A stretch of DNA of 64,000 nucleotides from Betaproteobacteria bacterium (GCA_016868255.1 VGHN01000001.1:121206-185205), one strand, 5' to 3'. Counted from the first letter of the stretch, positions 1-9,615 are shown. The notes: generated by a model not told the origin, from the sequence alone. Numbers and translations are program-made.

Positions 1-1
1 C

Positions 2-790
2 GAGAGAATCCTCCCCTGCACGCTTCCCGATGTGCAATCGATGAAGGACACCCGTCGACTCCCGATACAAAAGGTGGGGGTTAAGGCGCTGCGCCATCCC
101 TGCAGAGTCGTCACATCAACGGGCAGCCAACCCTCCATCGCAACCGTTGAGATGACTGTGTCTCTGCCTGCCGAGGAGAAGGGAACCCACATGTCTCGAT
201 TTATCGAGGTATTCCAAAACTTTGAGGAGCCCTTGGATTACACATCGGTCGGACATCTAATGGACCGAATGCTGGCGCGTCTGCAGGCGGCCGATGGCTT
301 CATGCGCATTGACTTGCCCTACTTCGTTCGCAAGGCGGCACCGGTCTCCGGTGTCGAGTCACTCATGGACTATGAAGTCAGCTGGGTGGCCGAGTCGCGG
401 GGGGGCGCCAAGACAGTTTCACTTCGCGTGGTGGTTCCGGTCACCAGCCTCTGCCCGTGTTCGAAGAACATCTCCGACTACGGCGCCCACAACCAGCGCT
501 CCCACGTCACCATTCATGCAGACCTAGTGGGCGCGGCTCGGGTCGAGGACATGATCGCGGCGGCCGAATCGGCCGCATCCTGTGAACTCTGGGGCTTGCT
601 CAAGCGACCCGATGAGAAATACGTAACGGAACGCGCCTATGACAATCCAAAATTTGTCGAAGATCTGGTGAGAGACATTGCCATGAACCTCAAGGCGCAC
701 CCGGCGGTCGGCTCGTTCACGGTCGAGTCAGAGAACTTTGAGTCCATCCACAACCACTCCGCCTACGCCCTGATCGAGCATCGGGCCTGA
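2..790 (+). CDS. folE2: GTP cyclohydrolase FolE2 (type IB), 5' end truncated by window edge
   Basis: Reading frame is open from base 2 (..LPDVQSMKDTRRLPIQKVGVKALRHP..); FolE2 hallmarks incl. VTSLCPCSKNISDYGAHNQRS. Confidence 0.93.
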   Translation, partial: ERILPCTLPDVQSMKDTRRLPIQKVGVKALRHPCRVVTSTGSQPSIATVEMTVSLPAEEKGTHMSRFIEVFQNFEEPLDYTSVGHLMDRMLARLQAADGFMRIDLPYFVRKAAPVSGVESLMDYEVSWVAESRGGAKTVSLRVVVPVTSLCPCSKNISDYGAHNQRSHVTIHADLVGAARVEDMIAAAESAASCELWGLLKRPDEKYVTERAYDNPKFVEDLVRDIAMNLKAHPAVGSFTVESENFESIHNHSAYALIEHRA

Positions 791-800
791 GCGAGCGAGC

Positions 801-2144
801 ATGCTCGACTCCCGCCCCCGTGTGGTCGTTGTTGGCAGTGGAATTGCTGGGCTTTCGGCTGCCTGGCACCTGCGCAAAGACTGCCATGTCACCTTGCTCG
901 AGGCCAACGATCGGCTTGGGGGACATACCCACACCCACGAAATTGAACTCCATGGGGTTCGGGGCCCTGTCGACACCGGCTTCATCGTTTTTAACCACCG
1001 CACCTATCCTGAGATCAAGTCGTGGTTTGCGGAACTAGGGGTTCTCACCCACGCGGCCGAAATGTCCTTCTCGGTCTCTCGTGACAACAGTGGGTTCGAG
1101 TGGGCCGGGCATAGCCTGACGGGTCTGTTTGCTCAGCCCTCCAATCTGCTCTCACCGAGTTTCTGGAGGATGCTCTTCGACATCCTTCGATTCCATCGGC
1201 AGGCGCCTGCGCTCCTCGAGAAGATCGAGTCGGGTGCCCATGCCCCAATGAGTCTTGGCCAAATGCTCGAGCAGCGCGGCTACAGCCAATCGTTCCAATC
1301 GGGGTACCTCCTGCCGATGGCGGGGGCGATTTGGTCTTGCCCGGCCGAGCAAATGCGGGCCTTCCCATTTGCCAGCTTCACACGGTTCTGCGTCAATCAC
1401 GGCCTCTTGCAGATTGCCAATCGGCCACAATGGTTCAGCGTATTAGGGGGGAGCCAGCGTTACATTGAGCGCATGCTCAATCGTGTCGAGCAAGAAGGGC
1501 ATCGCATTGAGGTGCGGCTTGGCCACCGCGTTGAGCAACTCACTCCGATGGCCGACGGGAGTGTCAAAGTCATTGGCACCCAGGCGGATGGGTTGCCTTT
1601 TGCGCTGATCGCCAAAGGCGCGGTGCTGGCCGGCCACACCGACCAGTCCGCCAAGGTAGTGGGATTCAGTGGCCTGCCAGCGGCTGAGTTCCTCTCACAA
1701 TTTCGTTATCAATCGAATACTGCCTACCTTCACACCGATGAAGCCCTAATGCCCAAGCGCAAGAATGCCTGGGCCGCGTGGAACTACCGTGCAACCCCAG
1801 GCGCCTCCACCGTTTCGGTCACATACTGGATGAATCAGCTCCAGAGTCTGCCCTTCAATGTTCCAGTGCTTGTGAGTCTCAACCCAGATTCACCACCGCT
1901 TCCAGACAAGACCATTTCACGAATGGAGTACGACCACCCGATCTTTGATTCTGCGGCCATGGCAGCACGGCAAGAGATTCTGAAGCGGCAAGGCCAGGGC
2001 CAGGTCTGGTTCGCGGGTGCATGGATGGGCTATGGTTTTCATGAGGATGGCTTCCGAAGTGGGCGCCAAGCGGCTGAAGGCCTACTGCAGCAGCTACGTC
2101 GAGAGCAAGTCGCTTCGGGAAAAGCCGATCGACTCGCAGCATGA
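801..2144 (+). CDS. FAD-dependent amine oxidase-like flavoprotein (COG2907 type)
   Basis: N-terminal VVVVGSGIAGLSAAWHL Rossmann motif; GHTHTHE; C-terminal FAGAWMGYGFHEDGFRSG. Confidence 0.9.
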   Translation: MLDSRPRVVVVGSGIAGLSAAWHLRKDCHVTLLEANDRLGGHTHTHEIELHGVRGPVDTGFIVFNHRTYPEIKSWFAELGVLTHAAEMSFSVSRDNSGFEWAGHSLTGLFAQPSNLLSPSFWRMLFDILRFHRQAPALLEKIESGAHAPMSLGQMLEQRGYSQSFQSGYLLPMAGAIWSCPAEQMRAFPFASFTRFCVNHGLLQIANRPQWFSVLGGSQRYIERMLNRVEQEGHRIEVRLGHRVEQLTPMADGSVKVIGTQADGLPFALIAKGAVLAGHTDQSAKVVGFSGLPAAEFLSQFRYQSNTAYLHTDEALMPKRKNAWAAWNYRATPGASTVSVTYWMNQLQSLPFNVPVLVSLNPDSPPLPDKTISRMEYDHPIFDSAAMAARQEILKRQGQGQVWFAGAWMGYGFHEDGFRSGRQAAEGLLQQLRREQVASGKADRLAA

Positions 2145-2181
2145 GGCACTCCGGTTGAGCGAGTCCCACTGCCCAAGGCTC

Positions 2182-2916
2182 ATGCGTGGACTGGTCATCC
2201 ACACGCGCAAGTCGCCTCGCTTTCACCAGTTTCGAGCACGTGTCACAACAGTCCAACTTCCTCTGCGGAGCCTCGCTGCGAAGATGGCGACTCCGGGATT
2301 TGGCTGGGCAATCGATCGGTGGGCGCTTCTTTCAGTCCACCGACAAGACCACGGCGATGGACGTCCCCTGCTGGAGTGGGCAGAAGCACAACTCTTGAAC
2401 GCGGGAATCACCGAGGCCGATGGGGAGATTTGGTTGAGTTGCCTGCCCCGAATGCTGGGCTATGTCTTCAAGCCAGTGAGTTTCTGGTTCTGTGAGAACA
2501 AGGCAGGAGACGTCGTTGCCATCTTGGCCGAGGTCAACAACACCTTTGGTGATCGACACGCCTACGTTCTTGATTGCCGGCCTGGATATCGAGACGGTCA
2601 AACCATCGGGCAGGAGAAACGGTTTTACGTCTCCCCCTTCTTCCCCGAACGGGGCCATTACCAGTTTCGCTTTCACCATGAAAAAAACGCTGCAGGGACC
2701 TCGTTGGCAAGAATTGAGGTCGTCGAGGGACATGGTGCCGCGCTTATCACCAGCATCAGTGGACGCACCAAGCCGCTCACCCACGCCTCTGCAAGCGCTG
2801 CGTGGATTGCCCACCCGCTCAGCAGTCTCTCCGTCATCGCACTCATTCACTGGCAGGCCCTCATTCTATGGATCAAACGCGTACCACTCTTCCCCCGGCG
2901 ACCCTCAACGGTCTAA
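2182..2916 (+). CDS. DUF1365 family protein
   Basis: LPRMLGYVFKPVSFWFC.. AEVNNTFGDRHAYVL, typical DUF1365; start uncertain (ORF track starts 2017). Confidence 0.85.
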   Translation: MRGLVIHTRKSPRFHQFRARVTTVQLPLRSLAAKMATPGFGWAIDRWALLSVHRQDHGDGRPLLEWAEAQLLNAGITEADGEIWLSCLPRMLGYVFKPVSFWFCENKAGDVVAILAEVNNTFGDRHAYVLDCRPGYRDGQTIGQEKRFYVSPFFPERGHYQFRFHHEKNAAGTSLARIEVVEGHGAALITSISGRTKPLTHASASAAWIAHPLSSLSVIALIHWQALILWIKRVPLFPRRPSTV

Positions 2917-4118
2917 AACTTCCTCTGACTGCCCGCCTCGTGCTGGGCATGCTCGAGCGACTCCAGGTCGGACAGCTCCGTCTGGTCGCCCCCGAAGGAG
3001 AGTTCTTTTTTCAGGGCGAGAAGCGGACTGGGCTTGGGCCCGCCTGTCTGCGCATCCATGATTGGTCAGTCTTCGAGCGTGCAATCAAGCGTGGAGACAT
3101 TGGCTTTGGAGAGGCCTTCATGGAGGGCCTCTGGTCCTCGCCGGATCTGGCCTGTCTGCTCAAGACACTGGCAGCCAATCGCCAGGTCATTGAGAAGGCC
3201 ATCCTCGGAAACCGTTGGTTGCTGATTTTGGATCGACTTGGCCATCTGTTTCGGCGAAACACCATTCGACAGGCCAGGCGCAACATCGAGGCCCACTACG
3301 ATTTGGGCAATGACTTTTATCGAATCTGGCTCGACGCCACCATGACCTACTCCAGTGCGCTTTACACGGATGCCGAGTTAACTGGTCAAACGAGCAGCGA
3401 CCTCGAGGCAGCCCAGTATCGAAAGATGGACCGGGCACTCGAGATGCTCGGCCCACTCGATGAGAGCAGCCAGACGCTGGAAATCGGTTGTGGGTGGGGC
3501 GGCCTGGCCCAACGGAGGCTCTCCCAGATGCCCGGGGCCCACCTTGGGATCACCCTCTCCACCGAGCAACAAGCCTGGGCCATCAACAAACTCACAGAGG
3601 CTGGGCTCTCTAGCCGCGCGGAGATTCGTCTTCAAGACTATCGAGTCTGCCAAGGGCAGTTCGATGGGATCGTCTCAGTCGAAATGATCGAGGCGGTGGG
3701 GGAGTCTTACTGGCCGACCTATTTTGAGACCCTTCACCGCTGCCTGAAGCCTGGCAGACGCGCGGTGGTTCAGGCCATTCTTATGCGAGATGATTTGTTT
3801 GATCGCTACAGAAGTGGCCACGACTTCATTCAAAAATACATCTTTCCCGGCGGCATGCTCCTCTCGACCAAGGCTATTCGAGAAGCCTCTCATGCCGCTG
3901 GGCTAGTCGTTCAAGACGAGTTTTATTTCGGGCACCATTACGGGAAGACGCTTCATGACTGGCTGGAGACATTCAATCAACATGAACAAGAAATTCGCGC
4001 ACTCGGCTATGACGATCGATTCCTTGCGATGTGGCGCTTCTACCTGGCTTACTGCGAGGCTGGTTTCTTCTCGGGCGACCTTGAGGTGGTTCAAGTCTGT
4101 CTGCAGCGGCCTGCATAG
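2868..4118 (+). CDS. CFA-synthase-like SAM-dependent fatty acid methyltransferase
   Basis: AHYDLGNDFYRIWLDATMTYSSALY, LEIGCGWGGLAQ, FIQKYIFPGGML; ATG at 2868 preferred. Confidence 0.9.
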   Translation: MDQTRTTLPPATLNGLKLPLTARLVLGMLERLQVGQLRLVAPEGEFFFQGEKRTGLGPACLRIHDWSVFERAIKRGDIGFGEAFMEGLWSSPDLACLLKTLAANRQVIEKAILGNRWLLILDRLGHLFRRNTIRQARRNIEAHYDLGNDFYRIWLDATMTYSSALYTDAELTGQTSSDLEAAQYRKMDRALEMLGPLDESSQTLEIGCGWGGLAQRRLSQMPGAHLGITLSTEQQAWAINKLTEAGLSSRAEIRLQDYRVCQGQFDGIVSVEMIEAVGESYWPTYFETLHRCLKPGRRAVVQAILMRDDLFDRYRSGHDFIQKYIFPGGMLLSTKAIREASHAAGLVVQDEFYFGHHYGKTLHDWLETFNQHEQEIRALGYDDRFLAMWRFYLAYCEAGFFSGDLEVVQVCLQRPA

Positions 4119-4695
4119 GCGAGTTCATATTGCCGCTCTCAGCGGCCTTCTGGGGGTCGCGAGCCCTGTCGCCCTCTGCTCTGTGTCGTTCTCGGGTGAC
4201 CGGCCCCATCAGATTGAAACCGCCCAGGGACTGACAGCGCTCTCACCCGTCGGCAATGGCAGTCTTCGCTTTCTTGGACTGCGCATCTACGAGGCCAGCC
4301 TTTTTACTGTTCCCAGCGCCGCCGGAGAATTGAAGTTGGCTGGGCCCAATCAGGTCTTCCACCAGCCTTTCGCCCTGCAGATTCATTACGCGAGATCGAT
4401 CTCGCTCGAGCAACTGGCCGAGCGTTCGATCAAAGAGATGGAAGGCCTTGGGCTTGTACCAAAGCCTTCTCGGGAGCAGTGGCTTTCACACCTCTTCAAG
4501 AGCTTTCGCGCAGTAAATGCTGGCGATCGAATCACCGGAGTCTTCCGACCCAACCGAGGTGCCAGTTTTTATCTGAATGGGGCCCTTGTTCACGAGGTCG
4601 CTGACCCTGCGTTCGCCGAGGCGTTTTTCCGCATCTGGCTGGATCCAAAAACGAGCGAGCCCGATCTGCGCCGGGCCCTTCTGGGCCTGAACTGA
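4089..4695 (+). CDS. Chalcone isomerase-like domain protein, putative exported
   Basis: RFLGLRIYEASLFTVP..HYARSISLEQLAERSIKEME..FYLNGALVHEVADPAFAEAFFRIWLDP; signal-like hydrophobic N-terminus; exact start uncertain, overlaps CFA 3' end. Confidence 0.75.
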
Positions 4696-5964
4696 GTGGC
4701 CCACGCGGCCAGTACCGACTCCATCGAGGTGGGGAGCGCGCATGCAGTTCGCTACGGCTTGCCGGGACTTGTGTTGGCCTCGACCGCCTTGCCCCTTTAT
4801 ATGGTCACGCCCCACCTCTATGCCGGTTCAGTGGGGCTGCCCTTGGCCTGGGTGGGCTTTTGCCTGATGGCCACTCGACTCATCGACGCCATCACCGATC
4901 CAATCATCGGCCGCTGGATTGACGGCACAGCAGGTGCACGATTCGAGCGATGGATGATGCCCAGCCTGGTCGTGCTCTTGATTGGGATGGTCCTCTTACT
5001 AAGCCCCCCCGAAGGGCTTGGCCCTGGTCTTCTTATTGCCTACATGAGTCTGTGCGCGCTTCTGGTCTCGCTCTCCAATAGTGCGGCAGGGCTCGCACAC
5101 CAGGCCTGGTTGGTGAGTTGGACAGCTCACCCCTCGGCGCAGGCGCAGTTGGTCACCAAACGCGAGGCCTTCACTCTCTTGGGGGTGATGATTGCGGCGG
5201 GCTTGGCCAGCCAAGAGGGCTACCCTGCGCTGCTGGCCTGGATCGTTTTCGCAACGGGAGCCTCTATCTGGGCGCTCCGAGGATTGCCCGGTCAGTCGGT
5301 GGCCCAGGACACGCCAAGCCAGTCGCTTCCGAGAGTTCCAGTTTGGCTGGGGCTGCGGCTCCTCGATTCGTCGGGGCGCGGCCTTCTGGGTGTGATGGGC
5401 CTCAATGCCCTGGCCAATGCCATTCCAGGAACCTTGTTTCTGTTTTTCGTGGCCGATCAACTCCAACTCAGTCGTCAGGCCTCGGGCCTGCTTCTCATCG
5501 GCTACTTTCTCGCCGCGGCCGTATCCATGCCCCTCTGGCAGTCCTTGCTGCGTCAACACGCTGCTTCGGTGGTCTGGCAGATTTCTGTTGTCGTCTCGAT
5601 TGCGGGTTTTATTTGGGCGACGCAGCTCGGCGCGGGAGATCTTTTGCCGTTCGCACTCATTTGCGTCGTAACCGGATTTGCACTCGGTGCAGAACTCACA
5701 TGCCCTGCCTTGCTCTTGGCTGCGGCCATCAACCGCTCGGGCCTGCGGGGTCGGCACGAGTCTCTCATCATGGGGCTCTGGACGCTGCTTCAGAAGCTCG
5801 CATTGGCCCTGGCGGCAGGCCTGGTTTTGCCTCTACTGGCGGGCATGGGCTACACCCCTGGCATACCGGACACCAATGCCTTGCCCCTGGCCTACGCAGC
5901 CATTCCCTGTGGGCTCAAGCTCATGGCCCTTATCCTCTTCCGACGACTGGAGACCACGCAATGA
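4696..5964 (+). CDS. MFS transporter, GPH (sugar:cation symporter)-like
   Basis: 12-TM-like hydrophobic ORF, RLIDAITDPIIGRWID motif of the GPH family; GTG start. Confidence 0.85.
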   Translation: MAHAASTDSIEVGSAHAVRYGLPGLVLASTALPLYMVTPHLYAGSVGLPLAWVGFCLMATRLIDAITDPIIGRWIDGTAGARFERWMMPSLVVLLIGMVLLLSPPEGLGPGLLIAYMSLCALLVSLSNSAAGLAHQAWLVSWTAHPSAQAQLVTKREAFTLLGVMIAAGLASQEGYPALLAWIVFATGASIWALRGLPGQSVAQDTPSQSLPRVPVWLGLRLLDSSGRGLLGVMGLNALANAIPGTLFLFFVADQLQLSRQASGLLLIGYFLAAAVSMPLWQSLLRQHAASVVWQISVVVSIAGFIWATQLGAGDLLPFALICVVTGFALGAELTCPALLLAAAINRSGLRGRHESLIMGLWTLLQKLALALAAGLVLPLLAGMGYTPGIPDTNALPLAYAAIPCGLKLMALILFRRLETTQ

Positions 5965-6497
5965 ACATCAAACGATTCGCACTTTTTCTCGGCGCCTGGG
6001 CACTTCTCGGCCTACAAGGCTGCGCGGGACCCTCTGTGGAGCGCTACGCCCAAGAGAAACCCTCACTCGATCTCGCCCGCTATTTTCAAGGCCAAACCAC
6101 CGGCTGGGGCATGGTCACGGATCGCTCCGGTGAGGTGACCCGACGGTTTGTTGTGCGAATCGATGGCCGCTTCGAGGGCAACACCGGCGTGCTCGACGAG
6201 ACCTTTGAATGGTCCGATGGCGAGAAGCAGAAACGCATCTGGCGGCTGGAGAGACTCGGCCCCAACCGCTGGAAGGGCACAGCCGATGACGTGGTGGGCG
6301 AGGCCACCGGCGAGATTGCCGGCAACGCCCTGCACTGGCGCTACACCCTGGCCGTACCCGTGAAGGGAACCGTCATCAATATGGCCTTTGACGACTGGAT
6401 GGTGCTGATCGATGAGAAGGTGATGCTTAACCGCGCCACCTTCAGCAAGTTTGGCATTCGGCTCGGCGAGGTCACGCTCTCGTTTCAACGGCCTTAG
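5961..6497 (+). CDS. DUF3833 family lipoprotein
   Basis: MNIKRFALFLGAWALLGLQGCAG lipobox; body matches DUF3833 pattern; upstream part of ORF 5118..6497 is spurious. Confidence 0.85.
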   Translation: MNIKRFALFLGAWALLGLQGCAGPSVERYAQEKPSLDLARYFQGQTTGWGMVTDRSGEVTRRFVVRIDGRFEGNTGVLDETFEWSDGEKQKRIWRLERLGPNRWKGTADDVVGEATGEIAGNALHWRYTLAVPVKGTVINMAFDDWMVLIDEKVMLNRATFSKFGIRLGEVTLSFQRP

Positions 6498-6544
6498 GGC
6501 CTCGTGTTTCGCGAGACACTCAACTGAATGAAAGTAGAGTCCCC

Positions 6545-7363
6545 ATGCCGCTGAATCAGCCCATCCCCAGCCTGAGTGGCCGCACCGTCTGGGTGGTGGG
6601 CGGCTCGACAGGGATTGGCAAGGCACTGGCCGATGCGGCCTTGCTTCAAGGCGCAAGGCTCGTCGTTTCTGGCCGACAGTCGCAGTCACTCGCCGAGGCT
6701 TTCCCCTCTGATCGTGTTCGCCAGGAAGTCATAGACATCACAGAGCAGGGAGCGGCCCAGCGGGTGATGGATGCACTGGCAGCCGATGGCTGGCTACCCG
6801 ATCTGGTCTTCTGGGTGGCGGGTGACTACAAGCCGCAGCCGATTGCGGAATTCCGAGTGGAGGATGCGCGCCGGGTATTGGAGACCAACCTCTTGGCCTG
6901 CTACGACGGGCTTCGTGCGCTGCTCAACCATTGGCTGCCGGCGGCGCCCGCCAGGGCAGCCAGTGCCGCGCAGTCCCGGTTCCATATCTGCTGGTTTTCG
7001 AGTGTGGCCGGGTACCGGGGCCTCCCCTTGGCGCTGTCCTACAGTGCTAGCAAGGCAGGGCTCAATGCCATGGCCGAAACCTGCTTTGTTGAACTCAAGC
7101 CAAAGGGCATCGATGTCTCACTGGTCTGCCCGGGATTTGTGAAGACCCGACTGACCGATGGCAACGATTTCAAGATGCCAGCGCTGATCTCCATAGAAGA
7201 GGCGGCCCAACAGACCCTGCGGGGACTCGCGAAGGGGGAATTCGAGATCCACTACCCCAGACGATTCACCTGGTTTATGAAATTTCTTCGAATCCTGCCC
7301 CACCGCCTATTTTTTTCAATGGCTCGTCGGTCATTGCCCCCGCCCAAGGAGCAGGCCAAATAA
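6545..7363 (+). CDS. Short-chain dehydrogenase/reductase
   Basis: VVGGSTGIGKALAD; YSASKAGLNAMAE catalytic motif. Confidence 0.92.
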   Translation: MPLNQPIPSLSGRTVWVVGGSTGIGKALADAALLQGARLVVSGRQSQSLAEAFPSDRVRQEVIDITEQGAAQRVMDALAADGWLPDLVFWVAGDYKPQPIAEFRVEDARRVLETNLLACYDGLRALLNHWLPAAPARAASAAQSRFHICWFSSVAGYRGLPLALSYSASKAGLNAMAETCFVELKPKGIDVSLVCPGFVKTRLTDGNDFKMPALISIEEAAQQTLRGLAKGEFEIHYPRRFTWFMKFLRILPHRLFFSMARRSLPPPKEQAK

Positions 7364-7377
7364 CGGCTCCTTCCCGA

Positions 7378-7875
7378 ATGACCGTCTCCCACATAACCGT
7401 TTCCCTCTTGACCCCCTCCCAGGAGCAATTCCTTCGCCAGGCGAAGGCCTTGTCCTTGACCACCTTGAGCGACTTTGCGGCTCTCTACGAATCGAGTGCC
7501 GAATTCACCGACCCATTTCAGACGGTGAGGGGCCGTCAAGCCATTGAGGAGGTCTACCGAAGCATGTTTATCCATCTCGTGGAACCGAGGTTTACCGAGC
7601 TGAAATTCGCGACAGTGGCGCAACCGGAGGGCACAGATGCAGAGGAGTGGGCTGTGGCCTGGCAGTTTGAATTTCGAACCAAAGAGGCCGGACCGCTCAT
7701 TCGAATTCCTGGGACAAGCTGGCTTATGGTGAGCAAAGGCAGCGGTCTCGTGACCCGACATGTAGACCACTGGGATGCCAGCGAATTAATGGCCGGCTAT
7801 CCGGTTTTGTCCTGGGCAATTCGCGGAATAAAGAGACGCATTGCCAAGGCAGGGCATGTCATCGAAACGTCTTGA
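7378..7875 (+). CDS. NTF2-like/SnoaL-like domain protein
   Basis: AALYESSAEFTDPFQTVRGRQAIEEVYRSMF.. HVDHWDA, typical NTF2-like fold pattern. Confidence 0.75.
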   Translation: MTVSHITVSLLTPSQEQFLRQAKALSLTTLSDFAALYESSAEFTDPFQTVRGRQAIEEVYRSMFIHLVEPRFTELKFATVAQPEGTDAEEWAVAWQFEFRTKEAGPLIRIPGTSWLMVSKGSGLVTRHVDHWDASELMAGYPVLSWAIRGIKRRIAKAGHVIETS

Positions 7876-7895
7876 TTCCTTTATAGAATGTGGGC

Positions 7896-8759
7896 GTGAA
7901 ACACATCGACGCCCAGCACATGCTCTACCCCGAGTTATTTCGCGCCTTTGAGCGTGTTCGGTGGGACCTAGAGAGAGACATTCCATGGCAGCGGTTTGAT
8001 GCCGCCAAGTTATCTGACGAGCAGGCGCTGACCATCAAGATGAATGCCATCACGGAGTGGGCAGCGCTGCCGGCCACCGAAATGTTTCTTCGAGACAACC
8101 GCCATGACAGTGACTTCTCTGCCTTTATGTCGGTCTGGTTCTACGAAGAGCAGAAGCACAGCCTGGTTCTCATGGAGTATCTGCGTCGATTCAAGCCGGC
8201 GTTTCTACCCACAGAAGCCGAGTTGCATGCAGTCCGATTTGAGTTCGACCCTGCGCCGGCACTCGAGACGCTGATGCTGCATTTTTGTGGCGAGATACGC
8301 CTCAATCACTGGTATCGATGTGCTGCGGACTGGCATACCGAACCAGTCATTAAAGAGATCTACCAAACAATTGCCAAGGACGAGGCTCGGCACGGCGGGG
8401 CTTACCTCCGCTACATGAAGAAGGCACTCGACCAAGTCGGCGACTCGGCCCGAAGTGCCTTTGCAAAGATTGGCGTGCTGATGGCCTCGGCCAATCGAAC
8501 TGCGAAGGCGCTTCATCCAACCAACCTTCATGTCAACCAAGCGCTTTTCCCCAATGACACTGTCCAGAGCCGCCTGCCTGAACCCGGCTGGCTCGAGCGG
8601 TGGCTCGATGAGCAGATTCAGTTCAACTCAGACTGGGAGACCCGGGTCGTGGACCGCATCCTCCACAACCTCAGCCTTCTTTTCGATCAGTCATTCTCCA
8701 GCGTGCAGGAGCTCAATCGATATCGAAGGAGTCTGCGAGCGCCTGCCGAAGTCCTCTAA
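7896..8759 (+). CDS. Acyl-ACP desaturase-like/ferritin-like diiron protein
   Basis: Two ExxH ligand motifs in a helical protein: FYEEQKHS and IAKDEARHGG, plus upstream ATEMFL and FCGE glutamates; probable GTG start near 7896. Confidence 0.75.
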   Translation: MKHIDAQHMLYPELFRAFERVRWDLERDIPWQRFDAAKLSDEQALTIKMNAITEWAALPATEMFLRDNRHDSDFSAFMSVWFYEEQKHSLVLMEYLRRFKPAFLPTEAELHAVRFEFDPAPALETLMLHFCGEIRLNHWYRCAADWHTEPVIKEIYQTIAKDEARHGGAYLRYMKKALDQVGDSARSAFAKIGVLMASANRTAKALHPTNLHVNQALFPNDTVQSRLPEPGWLERWLDEQIQFNSDWETRVVDRILHNLSLLFDQSFSSVQELNRYRRSLRAPAEVL

Positions 8760-9615
8760 AAATTAGATCCGGGCAGTGCTCGACGGGGCAGTTCCAGTGT
8801 CGGGCCACCCGGCGACCAAAGGCATTTATCCAGTCCCTTGCGGCCCCACCGTGAACCAATATTTCATCGGGGCGCATGATCCAGGCCAAGGGTGCGAGTT
8901 GACCCATCTCGATTCCCGCCGCAATGGCATCGGCCGACTCGGTGGGCCAGTCAAGCAAACCACTCATGGGCCGCTCCCCCTGAGACAGGCCGCGACTTCG
9001 CATCAACCCTCCCAGATCCGCAGTGCCGCTGGCCAAACAAGTCTGCATCTGAAGAAAGCCTGGGGTTATATAGCCCCCGAGGAATTCTAGGCAGCGGTCC
9101 GAATTTGAATCCAAGGTGAGCCGAAGGCCGTCAATCACCGTGGCCGTTCCAGCCGAGACCACCAAGAGGTGCCTTTGCCCCTCTTTTTGGGGCCATTGGG
9201 TTTCAAGATCGACCACCCCCAGGGCAGCAGCCCATCGATCGGCGCCGAGGCTTGACGCGTAATGACTTCTAAGTCGAACCCTTCTGCCCTGAGTCAAAAC
9301 CCATCGGTCGCCAAGTCCCGAATGAAGTGGGCTCAGCCTCTTGATTCGCGCGACCGAGTATTGCGACATGAATGAACAGAGTGCCTGGGCCCGACCCTCG
9401 CCTGCGACGCAACAAAATGCCACGTCAATCCCCGAGAGCGAACCAAGGCCACCAAACAATCTGTCCACGGAGTCTTCCGAGAGGTTGTCGATTTCTTGGG
9501 TCTCAAAAGCACCCATCTCAATCGGTGTGCCCATATCGAGCGAGACCCTCTGCCATTTGCTTCGGTGGTTACCGACATCCAGGAGCAGTGCCTGTTGGGC
9601 CATAGGAGAACTCAT
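8713..9615 (-). CDS. coaX: Type III pantothenate kinase
   Basis: LLDVGNHRSKW N-terminus; SSLGADRWAAALG; GGYITPGF. Confidence 0.9.
   Translation of the reverse strand: MSSPMAQQALLLDVGNHRSKWQRVSLDMGTPIEMGAFETQEIDNLSEDSVDRLFGGLGSLSGIDVAFCCVAGEGRAQALCSFMSQYSVARIKRLSPLHSGLGDRWVLTQGRRVRLRSHYASSLGADRWAAALGVVDLETQWPQKEGQRHLLVVSAGTATVIDGLRLTLDSNSDRCLEFLGGYITPGFLQMQTCLASGTADLGGLMRSRGLSQGERPMSGLLDWPTESADAIAAGIEMGQLAPLAWIMRPDEILVHGGAARDWINAFGRRVARHWNCPVEHCPDLIFRGLRQALADSFDID

Noticed and set aside
4999-5757. 252-aa ORF on - strand
   Set aside because: Antisense shadow of the MFS transporter gene; no recognisable domain.
5118-5960. 5' part of the 459-aa ORF ending at 6497
   Set aside because: Overlaps the MFS gene in another frame; the DUF3833 lipoprotein starts at ATG 5961 with a clear signal peptide.
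6063-6689. 208-aa ORF on - strand
   Set aside because: Antisense to DUF3833 and the SDR start; no domain support.
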